From Eggerthellaceae bacterium (lineage in GTDB: Bacteria; Actinomycetota; Coriobacteriia; Coriobacteriales; Eggerthellaceae), in NCBI GenBank assembly GCA_017459485.1, contig JAFUCW010000304.1, forward strand, positions 1-6,536: 6,536 bases of DNA. Reading direction: 5' to 3'. Positions 1-5,949 of the stretch are shown here, piece by piece (the first letter of the stretch is position 1; every line of letters begins with the position of its first letter). A program made the translations under genes and the position numbers. The notes beneath the pieces are model-generated. The model was not told the DNA's origin. It did not search any database and was given only the letters and a program-made list of their open reading frames with translations.

Positions 1-13
1 CACCGTTCGTCCT

Positions 14-50
14 GTGCTTCGGTGGGTTTGGGGAAAAGCACATGGTGCTT
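14..50 (+). repeat. Short inverted/direct repeat in the leader of the CorA gene
   Basis: GTGCTT occurs at 14-19 and again at 45-50, and the complementary AAGCAC lies between them at 36-41. AAGCAC can form a 6-bp stem with the second copy (3-nt loop) or, alternatively, with the first copy (16-nt loop), so two mutually exclusive hairpins are possible upstream of the CorA start. The base complementarity is visible directly; any regulatory meaning is inference. Six-base matches can easily arise by chance, and the window begins only 13 bases upstream, so the full leader is not seen. Confidence 0.3.
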
Positions 51-62
51 CCGCATCGCAAT

Positions 63-69
63 AGAGGGG
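63..69 (+). promoter_or_regulatory. Ribosome binding site that decides the CorA start
   Basis: The purine-rich AGAGGGG ends 8 nt before the ATG at 78, a normal spacing. It is only 2 nt from the in-frame ATG at 72 and lies downstream of the ATG at 42, so 78 is the best-supported start. Confidence 0.6.
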
Positions 70-77
70 AAATGGCA

Positions 78-992
78 ATGTTCTATCGGATTGAAGAAAG
101 GCTGACCGTGTTGCCCGAAGAAAGCGTACCTGAACGCGGTCAGTATGTTGCAGTTCTCACGCCTAGCGAATGGGCAAGGCGCCAGGGCCGCTTCGACATG
201 GGTATCGACATCGAAGCTGACCTCGAGGCGGCAATGGACATGCAGGCGGAGGTCAACTACGACTCCGTCACCGGCGTCATCCGCGTTCCCGACCGCAGCG
301 ACCTGTCCGAAGACGGCGTGTGGTTCTCGTTCGCACTTGACGAAAAGGGCATCGTCTTCATCGACGGTACGGGAACCGCCGAGCGCATGGTCAGCGCGCT
401 TGCCGCCAAACGTTGGCGCAAGCCGGGAATCGAACGGTTGCTCTACGACTTTTTGATGCTGCTTGTGGAAGGCGACACGGCTTTCATGAAAAGGGTCGAA
501 GAAGAGCTAGACCGCATGGAGCGTGGCATCTACGCAGACGAAAAGGACGCGGCAAGTCCCGAACGCGTAAACGAGATCCGCAACGACATGCGCGACCTTG
601 ACGACTACCTTGAGCACTTGCAGGACTTCGCGTCGGTGCTCGAAGAGAACGAAAACGGCTTCTTCGAAGAGGAAAACCTCCGCTATTTCCGCCTGTTTTA
701 CAACAGAGTGGAGAAACTACGTGACAAGGCGGCGTCGTTGCGCGAGCAGGCAATGCAGATGCGCGACTTGTACAAGATGCACCTTGATATCCGTCAGAAC
801 CGCATCATGACCGTTCTGACGGTGGTGACGGCGATATTCGCACCGCTTACGCTTATCGTGGGCTGGTATGGCATGAATTTCGTGTACATGCCCGAGCTTG
901 CCTTGCCTTATGCCTACCCAGCGCTCATTTGCGTTTTCGTTGTGCTGATCGTGGCGCTGGTGGTGTTCTTCCGGAAGATCAGATGGCTTTAG
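78..992 (+). CDS. corA: CorA-family divalent cation (Mg2+) transporter
   Basis: This is a predicted inner-membrane channel of the CorA family, which carries Mg2+ (some members Co2+, Ni2+ or Zn2+) as a homopentamer. The product is 304 residues, a usual length for bacterial CorA proteins. The N-terminal part (about 1-240) is soluble and rich in charged residues, with long helices likely to form coiled coils from about 125 to 240. Two membrane segments sit at the C-terminus, about 245-263 and 278-298. The family signature Y-G-M-N-F is intact at 264-268 directly after the first segment, followed by the M-P-E-L loop, and the protein ends in a short basic cytoplasmic tail. The start at 78 is chosen from the ribosome binding site at 63-69; ATGs at 42 and 72 are in frame but poorly placed. 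The gene appears single and is separated by 138 nt from the next operon. The family call is firm. Ion specificity cannot be told from sequence. Confidence 0.93.
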   Translation: MFYRIEERLTVLPEESVPERGQYVAVLTPSEWARRQGRFDMGIDIEADLEAAMDMQAEVNYDSVTGVIRVPDRSDLSEDGVWFSFALDEKGIVFIDGTGTAERMVSALAAKRWRKPGIERLLYDFLMLLVEGDTAFMKRVEEELDRMERGIYADEKDAASPERVNEIRNDMRDLDDYLEHLQDFASVLEENENGFFEEENLRYFRLFYNRVEKLRDKAASLREQAMQMRDLYKMHLDIRQNRIMTVLTVVTAIFAPLTLIVGWYGMNFVYMPELALPYAYPALICVFVVLIVALVVFFRKIRWL

Positions 993-1002
993 GCCGGCGG
1001 GC

Positions 1003-1033
1003 TTGAGACCTCCTACATCCCTAGGCGTATTAT
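1003..1033 (+). promoter_or_regulatory. Possible promoter with 19-bp spacer (MerR-type spacing)
   Basis: TTGAGA at 1003-1008 matches the -35 consensus at five of six positions, and TATTAT at 1028-1033 is a good -10 box. The spacer is 19 bp instead of 17. Long spacers of this kind are typical of promoters activated by MerR-family regulators, which bind a dyad inside the spacer. Here the spacer holds CCTA (1012-1015) and TAGG (1022-1025) as a weak inverted repeat centred in it. It lies just after the CorA stop and would drive the three-gene operon with a leader of roughly 90 nt. No MerR gene is in the window. The boxes are seen; the regulator is inferred. Confidence 0.35.
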
Positions 1034-1075
1034 CGTCCCTCTCGGGGCTGGGATGCCGTCGCCGCTTTATACTGC

Positions 1076-1091
1076 AGTAAGAAACCTTACT
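1076..1091 (+). promoter_or_regulatory. 16-bp palindrome upstream of the operon (operator or leader hairpin)
   Basis: AGTAAG-AAAC-CTTACT is a perfect 6+6 bp inverted repeat with a 4-base centre, 39 nt before the ATG at 1131. It lies just after a second possible -10 box, TATACT (1068-1073), for which I see no convincing -35. Its size and position fit a site for a dimeric repressor, or a small hairpin in the leader RNA. Symmetry is seen directly; function is inferred. Confidence 0.35.
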
Positions 1092-1111
1092 AATGCGCGA
1101 AGCGGTTATGC

Positions 1112-1118
1112 AAAGGAG
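1112..1118 (+). promoter_or_regulatory. Ribosome binding site for the reductase/acyl-CoA synthetase fusion
   Basis: AAAGGAG is a strong Shine-Dalgarno match, 12 nt before the ATG at 1131. The spacing is somewhat long, but no other in-frame start follows it closely. The in-frame ATG at 1053 has only a loose G-rich run upstream and would add 26 residues ahead of the Rossmann motif, so 1131 is preferred. Confidence 0.65.
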
Positions 1119-1130
1119 AAGCGTCTTGCC

Positions 1131-3935
1131 ATGAACGATGCAGTGCTTGTTACGGGCGGCAATGGTTTTCTGGGCTCGTTCGTTTGTGTGGAGCTGTTGG
1201 AAAAAGGCTGTTCGACGCTCTTTGTGTTAATGAGGGGCTCCGATGCAGCGGAGTGCGAAAACCGGCTGCGCAACCTTTGGTGGGAGCGTCCCAGGTTGCG
1301 TGATGCCGTGGGCAAGGAAATCATCCCCGTTGTGGGCGATATTACTCTCGACGACTTGGGCCTTTCGCCTGCGGATTACGCGCAGCTCGCGACTCGGGTG
1401 CGCTCCATTGTTCACTGCGCAGCCGAAATTGGCGTAAACCAGACGGCAGAGCGCTTTGGCTCTACGAACGTGGATGGCACGGCGAACATGCTCGTGTTTG
1501 CCCATGCGGCGCAACGCGCGGGTGGGATTGAGCGATTCGTCCATGTGTCCACCGCCTATGTGGCAGGTTCGCGCACGGGGGTCATTCTCGAAGACGAGCT
1601 GGTGCTCTCGTCGTTCAACAGCCTCTACGAACAGAGCAAGTTCGGAGCGGAGCAGCTTGTGCGCGAGCAGATGGATGTTTTGCCGGTCACCGTCGTGCGT
1701 CCGGCCCAGATCGTGGGCGACTCGCTCACGGGGTTTGCCATGGCGTTCAACACGCTCTACTATCCGCTCAAGCTTTACTTGAAAGGGCAGCTTCCTGCCA
1801 TTCCCGTTTCCGCCTCCATGAAAGTGAACATGGTGCCCGTCGACCATGTTGCCAAGGTTGTGGTGGGGGCCTTGGAAAGCGATCGGGCAGTGGGGAAGGC
1901 GTTTCATGCGGCCGTGCCGCGCGATCTTCAACCAAGCGTGTCTGAGCTTCTTGGCTACGTGCGCAATTGGTCGGTCGAGCATCTTGGCTTCGATCCGGGG
2001 GCCATTCGCTGCGTTCCCCTGCCGGGCGCGCAGAGGGCTGGCCGTGCGCGCAACATGGCGAAAAGCGCTGATCAGAAGAAGAAAAGCTTCGTTCAAAACC
2101 TGCTGGCTCTGGCGCCGTATTTCAGCGAAGACCGTTCGTTCGACACGCGCAATGTCGACGAGCTGCTTGGTGTCCAGGCCCCTTCATGGCGCGACTATCT
2201 GGGCACGCTTCTGGCCTTCGCCACGAGCAAGGGTTTTATGGACCACACAGGGCGTACTGTGTTCGAGCAGATGCTTGTTCGTATGCAATCGAGGCGTTTT
2301 CCCATCGACTATTTCGACGTTTCCGCAGATGGCATGCGTAAGACAACTGGATCAGAAGCTCGCGAGACCATTATGCGCGCTGCTCATGCCCTGCGTGCAC
2401 ACGGCATCGGCCATTTGGACCGCGTTGCTTTGGTGGGCGTCAACTCGGTGCGCTACTTTGTCGCCGACGCCGCCATAGGGCTTGCGGGCGCTACCAGCGT
2501 ACCGCTGTACTACACGTTGCCTGCTCCCGACATTGCCGACCTTGTTGTTCGGAGTCAGGCGAAACTCGTGTTCGTGGGCACGCGTTCTCTTCTTGACACT
2601 TTGCCACAGCAACTAGACGTTGCAGTCGTTTCGCTGCTCGACGATCCGGCCGACGAAGTCGAAAGCTGGGAGGAATTCGTCGAAAAAGGAGGGGCGGAAT
2701 TGCGAAGTGGTGGTCAGGCGTTACCTGCCCCATCCTATGGCGACGTGGCCACCATTCGTTACACGTCGGGAACGACCGGCAAGCCCAAAGGAGTCATGTT
2801 CACTCACGCCCAGCTGCGCTGGATGGCAGAAACCATGCCGGCGCTGCTCGACTGGCGTACGCGGACCGGCAAGCTGCGCTACCTTTCGTTTCTGCCCATG
2901 AGCCACGTTGTCGAAGGCATTCTGGTTTCGTACGCGCCGTACTACTTGCTTTCGGACGTGGACATGTTCTACCTCAACGATTTTCCGCGCCTGGCGGATG
3001 CGCTGCCAGATGTTCGGCCTACGCTTTTCTTCTCCGTGCCGCGCTTCTACGAAAAAGTGTGGAACCAGTTCGAGGCATCAGGTGCGGGCAGGCGCTATCT
3101 TGTCACGGAAGACGGACCGGCGAAGCGTGCGTTGGGTACAGTGGCGAAGGCGGTGCTTTTGCGCAAGGCAGGTTTGGACAAGTGCAGGCAATTGCTGGTC
3201 GGGTCGGCTCCGGTGGGCATGGGCATGCTCGAGTCCTTCTGCAGGTTGGGAGTGGAGATTCACAACGCTTACGGGGTGACCGAGGCTCCCTTGGTTGCAC
3301 TCAGCCGCTTGGGCAGCAACGAGCTGGGGAGCGTGGGTGACCTGCTGCCCGATACCCAGGTGCGCATTTCCGGAGAGGGAGAGATCCTTGTCGCGGGTCC
3401 TCAGGTGACGGTAGGCTACGATGGGCAGGGCGAATGTGTGGACGGCGAAGGATTCTTCGCGACGGGGGACTTCGGTAGTTTTTCTGCGCAGGGAAAGCTT
3501 GTCATCGGCGGACGCAAGAAGGAACTTCTGGTCACGTCCTATGGAAAGAACATCAGTCCGGAAAAAGTGGAGACGCTGCTCAAGGCTGTTCCAGGAGTGA
3601 GCGAGGCGCTGCTGGTGGGCGAGGGAAAGCCATACGTCGGAGCCCTTCTCTGGCTGGAAGACGGCGCCTCCGCTTTCGAAGGCGAGTCGTTCGATGCGGC
3701 TGTGAACAGGTGCAACGATAAGCTGTCTCATCCCGAGCAGGTAAAGCGCTGGATGGTCATAGGGACGCCTTTGAGCATTGCGGAAGGCGAGCTTACTCCC
3801 AACCTGAAGCTAAGGCGGCGGGTGGTGGCACAACGCTACGCCGACGCGATCGAGGCGCTCTACGCAGACGATTTCGAAGACGTGCCCATCGCGTACGTGA
3901 TGCACAAAGGAGCGCAGGTCCCATGCGACTCGTAA
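1131..3935 (+). CDS. Thioester reductase (SDR) - AMP-forming acyl-CoA synthetase fusion
   Basis: The product is a 934-residue two-domain enzyme predicted to activate a carboxylic acid with ATP and reduce the resulting thioester to aldehyde or alcohol. The N-terminal domain (about 4-370) is an extended short-chain dehydrogenase of the thioester-reductase/fatty acyl-CoA reductase type: Rossmann motif TGGNGFLG at 8-15, an Arg at 35 in the position that often favours NADPH, GD at 69-70, NVDGT at 113-117, Ser/Thr at 140-141, and catalytic Tyr166 and Lys170 in YEQSK. The C-terminal domain (about 380-920) is an adenylate-forming ligase of the long-chain acyl-CoA synthetase type: P-loop YTSGTTGKPKG at 544-554, VPRFYEK at 636-642, NAYGVTE at 712-718, TGD at 778-780, the hinge GRKKE from 794, and the late catalytic Lys at 893 in TPNLKLRR. 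No carrier-protein motif (G-x-D-S-L type) is visible anywhere, so CoA is the likely thioester. The domain order is opposite to that of carboxylic acid reductases. First gene of the operon; its end overlaps the next gene by 13 nt. Both domain families are clear; the chain length and identity of the substrate are unknown. Confidence 0.92.
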   Translation: MNDAVLVTGGNGFLGSFVCVELLEKGCSTLFVLMRGSDAAECENRLRNLWWERPRLRDAVGKEIIPVVGDITLDDLGLSPADYAQLATRVRSIVHCAAEIGVNQTAERFGSTNVDGTANMLVFAHAAQRAGGIERFVHVSTAYVAGSRTGVILEDELVLSSFNSLYEQSKFGAEQLVREQMDVLPVTVVRPAQIVGDSLTGFAMAFNTLYYPLKLYLKGQLPAIPVSASMKVNMVPVDHVAKVVVGALESDRAVGKAFHAAVPRDLQPSVSELLGYVRNWSVEHLGFDPGAIRCVPLPGAQRAGRARNMAKSADQKKKSFVQNLLALAPYFSEDRSFDTRNVDELLGVQAPSWRDYLGTLLAFATSKGFMDHTGRTVFEQMLVRMQSRRFPIDYFDVSADGMRKTTGSEARETIMRAAHALRAHGIGHLDRVALVGVNSVRYFVADAAIGLAGATSVPLYYTLPAPDIADLVVRSQAKLVFVGTRSLLDTLPQQLDVAVVSLLDDPADEVESWEEFVEKGGAELRSGGQALPAPSYGDVATIRYTSGTTGKPKGVMFTHAQLRWMAETMPALLDWRTRTGKLRYLSFLPMSHVVEGILVSYAPYYLLSDVDMFYLNDFPRLADALPDVRPTLFFSVPRFYEKVWNQFEASGAGRRYLVTEDGPAKRALGTVAKAVLLRKAGLDKCRQLLVGSAPVGMGMLESFCRLGVEIHNAYGVTEAPLVALSRLGSNELGSVGDLLPDTQVRISGEGEILVAGPQVTVGYDGQGECVDGEGFFATGDFGSFSAQGKLVIGGRKKELLVTSYGKNISPEKVETLLKAVPGVSEALLVGEGKPYVGALLWLEDGASAFEGESFDAAVNRCNDKLSHPEQVKRWMVIGTPLSIAEGELTPNLKLRRRVVAQRYADAIEALYADDFEDVPIAYVMHKGAQVPCDS

Positions 3936-4513
3936 GCGCAGAACTGCTTGCACGCATCCCGGTGCCGAAGGCGGCGAAGGCGGCAGCGATCCAGCTTTTG
4001 TGCGACGTGTTCGCGTCAGCGTTCGACGTCGTGGCGCCGAAACTGCGCCGCATAGAGACTGCGGCCAACGGAAGCCCCGACACTGCGCACGCAGGCATCC
4101 AGCGCCCCGACCTGTGGGCGTTCCGTACGTTCAGTGCGGCATGCATGGATGCTGCGCTTGAGTCGCATGCGTTCAGCGCCCAATGCATCGGGCGCCTCTA
4201 CGAACACGCGTTTTCGCTGGGGACCAAGGTGCGCCGTGTCTTGAATCCGCGCCCAAGCGAGTTACCTGTTTTGGTGCACCTTTTCTATGCGCTCATCGAG
4301 ATAGACGTTGTATGCTTTCCCTCGGGGGAGCTCGTTTTTAATCGTTGCTACTTCAGCGGTGGGTACACTCCTGCGCAGTGCGCATTCATGTCTGCGTTCG
4401 ACAGCGGATTCGTAGGCGGACTGCATGGAGGCGGACGCCTGGAGTTCAGCGCACGTATCACGCAGGGTGCCCCGTGCTGTCGTGCGTGCCTAGTCGAAAG
4501 GGAGGTCCTATGA
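3923..4513 (+). CDS. Cys-rich protein, possibly ATC-hydrolase/V4R-like
   Basis: A 196-residue soluble protein with no signal peptide or membrane segment. It starts inside the last codons of the fusion gene (13-nt overlap) with AAAGGAG at 3906-3912, 10 nt upstream, and its stop overlaps the next start as ATGA, so it is an integral part of the operon. The N-terminal half is Ala-rich and helical. The C-terminal third has a recognisable pattern: an Arg-Cys at 141-142, Cys153, Asp160, Gly-Leu at 165-166, then a strand (LEF, 173-175) and ITQGAPCCRACL at 179-190. That order of Cys, Asp, GL and a terminal G-x-x-C/CC strand resembles the L-2-amino-thiazoline-4-carboxylic acid hydrolase family (PF14196) and more loosely V4R domains. 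This likeness is from memory of family patterns and is tentative. A role as hydrolase, ligand-binding partner or maturation factor for its neighbours is open. The reading frame and start are well supported; the function is not. Confidence 0.82.
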   Translation: MRLVSAELLARIPVPKAAKAAAIQLLCDVFASAFDVVAPKLRRIETAANGSPDTAHAGIQRPDLWAFRTFSAACMDAALESHAFSAQCIGRLYEHAFSLGTKVRRVLNPRPSELPVLVHLFYALIEIDVVCFPSGELVFNRCYFSGGYTPAQCAFMSAFDSGFVGGLHGGGRLEFSARITQGAPCCRACLVEREVL

Positions 4514-5799
4514 AGAAAGCGTTGGTAGTGGGAAGCGGAGCAGGTGGTTGCGCGGCAGCGGCGAAGCTGGCACAGAGCTTCGATGTGACGGTCCTTGAAG
4601 CAGGCGACGCCTTCAGGCCCTTCGCGCACGATGTGCGCCGGCTGGACCCTATGAGGCATTTGGGCCTGTTCTTCGACGAGCGCATGATCCAGCTCTTGTT
4701 CCCCGAGATGCGCATTTTGAAAACGCGCGAGGGACTCGTGCATGTGAACGGCTGCGCCCTGGGCGGCACAACTGCGCTAGCAACGGGCAATGCGGTTCGG
4801 TGCGACCAGGTTCTTCGCGAAATCGGCATTGATCTAGACAATGAGTTTGCGGAACTTGAACAAGTGGTCCCCGTAACGCGCGACCACTACAAGAACTGGT
4901 CCGACTTGACGGTGCGGCTGTTTGCCGCCTTCGAGGACAAGGGGTTGAATCCGCAGATCACTCCCAAATTTCTTGTCGATGCAGACCGCTGCGTCGCATG
5001 CGGGCATTGCGTGCTGGGGTGCCGTTTCAAGGCTAAGTGGACAGCCGACATGCTTATCGAAGGAAATCCGCGCATTTCGGTTGTTACGCGTTGCGCGGTG
5101 GAGCGTGTGCTCATCAAAGGTGGTCGCGCTGTTGGAGTGGAAGCGCGTGTAGGTGGAAAGCGTTGCACGTTCGAAGCGGATGTGGTGGTGCTTGCCGCGG
5201 GCGGGCTGGGAACGCCGGTCTTGCTCAACGCATCTGGCATTCCCACCCAGTCGACCTTGTTCGTAGACCCGGTCGTGTGCGTGGCGGCGCCGTGGGAGGG
5301 TGCCTGCCTGGATGCGCAGATGCCCATGCCGTTCGTGTCGCAGCGGGATGGTTACATTCTTTCCCCTTACTTCGACTGGCTCTCCTTTTTCTTCAACAGG
5401 CAATGGCGCAGTTCGTCGGATGGCATCATGAGCATCATGGTGAAGTACGCCGACAGCAGCGTCGGGTCTTACGACGGATCGCGCCTCGACAAGCCCTCTA
5501 CGCCGCATGACGAAGAGATCGTAAAGCGATCGGTGGAGGAGTCTCTGTGCATTCTTGAGCGGATGGGCGTTTCACGAGACGACATGTTCTTGGGCACTTT
5601 GAACGCGGGGCATCCAGGCGGCTGTCTTCCGCTGACGAGCAATCAGGCACAAACGCTTCACCACGAGCATCTTCCCGACAATCTTTTCGTAGCCGATGCA
5701 ACCCTGCTGCCCCGGTCAATGGGCAATCCGCCCATTCTGACCATCATGGCGCTTGCCACGCGGGTGGCGCGTTGCGCGGAGGAGTCGTTTGCGGATTGA
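4510..5799 (+). CDS. GMC-type FAD-dependent oxidoreductase with four-Cys motif
   Basis: A 429-residue flavoprotein of the glucose-methanol-choline superfamily, whose members oxidise alcohols with FAD. The FAD-binding GSGAGG lies at 8-13 immediately after the start, with the ribose-binding Glu at 30 in LEAG. The GMC signature GGTTALATGN is at 85-94. A cysteine motif C-x2-C-x2-C-x3-C occupies residues 161-171 followed by K-A-K; related four-Cys motifs occur in cholesterol-oxidase-like enzymes and plant long-chain alcohol oxidases, where they are compatible with a metal or Fe-S site. The C-terminal domain keeps the likely catalytic pair, His368 in GHPGG and Asn406 in GNPP, and the FAD-contacting VADATLLP. 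It is shorter than typical GMC enzymes of about 500 residues or more, implying a reduced substrate domain. Start 4510 is chosen from GGAGG at 4501-4505, the ATGA overlap with the preceding stop, and the position of the FAD motif; an in-frame ATG at 4345 would add 55 unlike residues. Last gene of the operon. Substrate and electron acceptor are unknown. Confidence 0.9.
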   Translation: MKKALVVGSGAGGCAAAAKLAQSFDVTVLEAGDAFRPFAHDVRRLDPMRHLGLFFDERMIQLLFPEMRILKTREGLVHVNGCALGGTTALATGNAVRCDQVLREIGIDLDNEFAELEQVVPVTRDHYKNWSDLTVRLFAAFEDKGLNPQITPKFLVDADRCVACGHCVLGCRFKAKWTADMLIEGNPRISVVTRCAVERVLIKGGRAVGVEARVGGKRCTFEADVVVLAAGGLGTPVLLNASGIPTQSTLFVDPVVCVAAPWEGACLDAQMPMPFVSQRDGYILSPYFDWLSFFFNRQWRSSSDGIMSIMVKYADSSVGSYDGSRLDKPSTPHDEEIVKRSVEESLCILERMGVSRDDMFLGTLNAGHPGGCLPLTSNQAQTLHHEHLPDNLFVADATLLPRSMGNPPILTIMALATRVARCAEESFAD

Positions 5800-5829
5800 T
5801 GTGCGGACGGCTTGTGGTCGGGCCGCACA
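5800..5829 (+). terminator. Stem-loop immediately after the operon
   Basis: TGTGCGG at 5800-5806 pairs perfectly with CCGCACA at 5823-5829 (7 bp, 16-nt loop), starting one base after the GMC stop codon and lying between two convergent genes. It has no U-tract on either strand, so intrinsic termination would be weak; it may instead protect the mRNA end or act with Rho. The stem is seen, the role is inferred. Confidence 0.3.
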
Positions 5830-5869
5830 AAGGGTGGAACACCGATACGCTCATATTGGCGAAGCATCG

Positions 5870-5896
5870 CGTGGTGCCGAGCCCACTGGTGCCACG
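5870..5896. terminator. Second stem-loop in the convergent gap
   Basis: CGTGGTGCC at 5870-5878 can pair with GGTGCCACG at 5888-5896 around a 9-nt loop, with two G-U wobble pairs in the middle. It sits between the convergent GMC and GGDEF genes, 54 nt past the end of the GGDEF gene, where a bidirectional terminator would be expected. No T-run follows on either strand. Apart from this and the stem at 5800-5829, the 150-nt gap holds nothing I can identify. Confidence 0.25.
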
Positions 5897-5949
5897 GCGG
5901 GGCGTTTCGACCTGTTCCGCTTGGAAAAGCACGCAGATGGAGCCAGCGG

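Noticed and set aside
991..1004. Possible terminator hairpin after the CorA gene
   Set aside because: Only a 5-bp stem including one wobble (AGGCC with GGCTT), with no T-run after it; it also overlaps the putative -35 box.
1053..1130. Upstream in-frame ATG that would lengthen the fusion protein by 26 residues
   Set aside because: AAAGGAG at 1112-1118 serves the ATG at 1131, which places the Rossmann TGGNGFLG motif at its usual distance from the N-terminus; the added stretch covers the palindrome and promoter-like boxes and resembles no domain.
1227..2096. 289-codon open frame on the - strand
   Set aside because: Lies wholly inside the fusion gene, its product is His/Arg-rich with no domain pattern, and it is the expected by-product of GC-rich codon use on the + strand.
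3078..3731. 217-codon open frame on the - strand
   Set aside because: Antisense to the conserved acyl-CoA synthetase motifs; no recognisable domain and no convincing ribosome site.
1131..3935. Classical carboxylic acid reductase (CAR) assignment
   Set aside because: CARs have adenylation-carrier-reductase order and a carrier serine motif; both are absent here.
1131..3935. OleD-OleC fusion of the olefin/beta-lactone pathway
   Set aside because: The N-terminal half reads more like a thioester reductase (GDITLDDLGL, NVDGT, NMVPVDHVA) than OleD, the ligase half looks like a long-chain acyl-CoA synthetase, and no OleA thiolase or OleB hydrolase is present. It remains a distant alternative.
4345..4509. 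Upstream in-frame ATG that would add 55 residues to the GMC protein
   Set aside because: It overlaps the preceding gene widely and the extra residues are basic and Cys-rich with no family likeness; the ATG at 4510 has GGAGG, the ATGA overlap and the FAD motif right after it.
4834..5508. 224-codon open frame on the - strand
   Set aside because: Antisense to the GMC gene, Arg/His-rich composition typical of a shadow frame.
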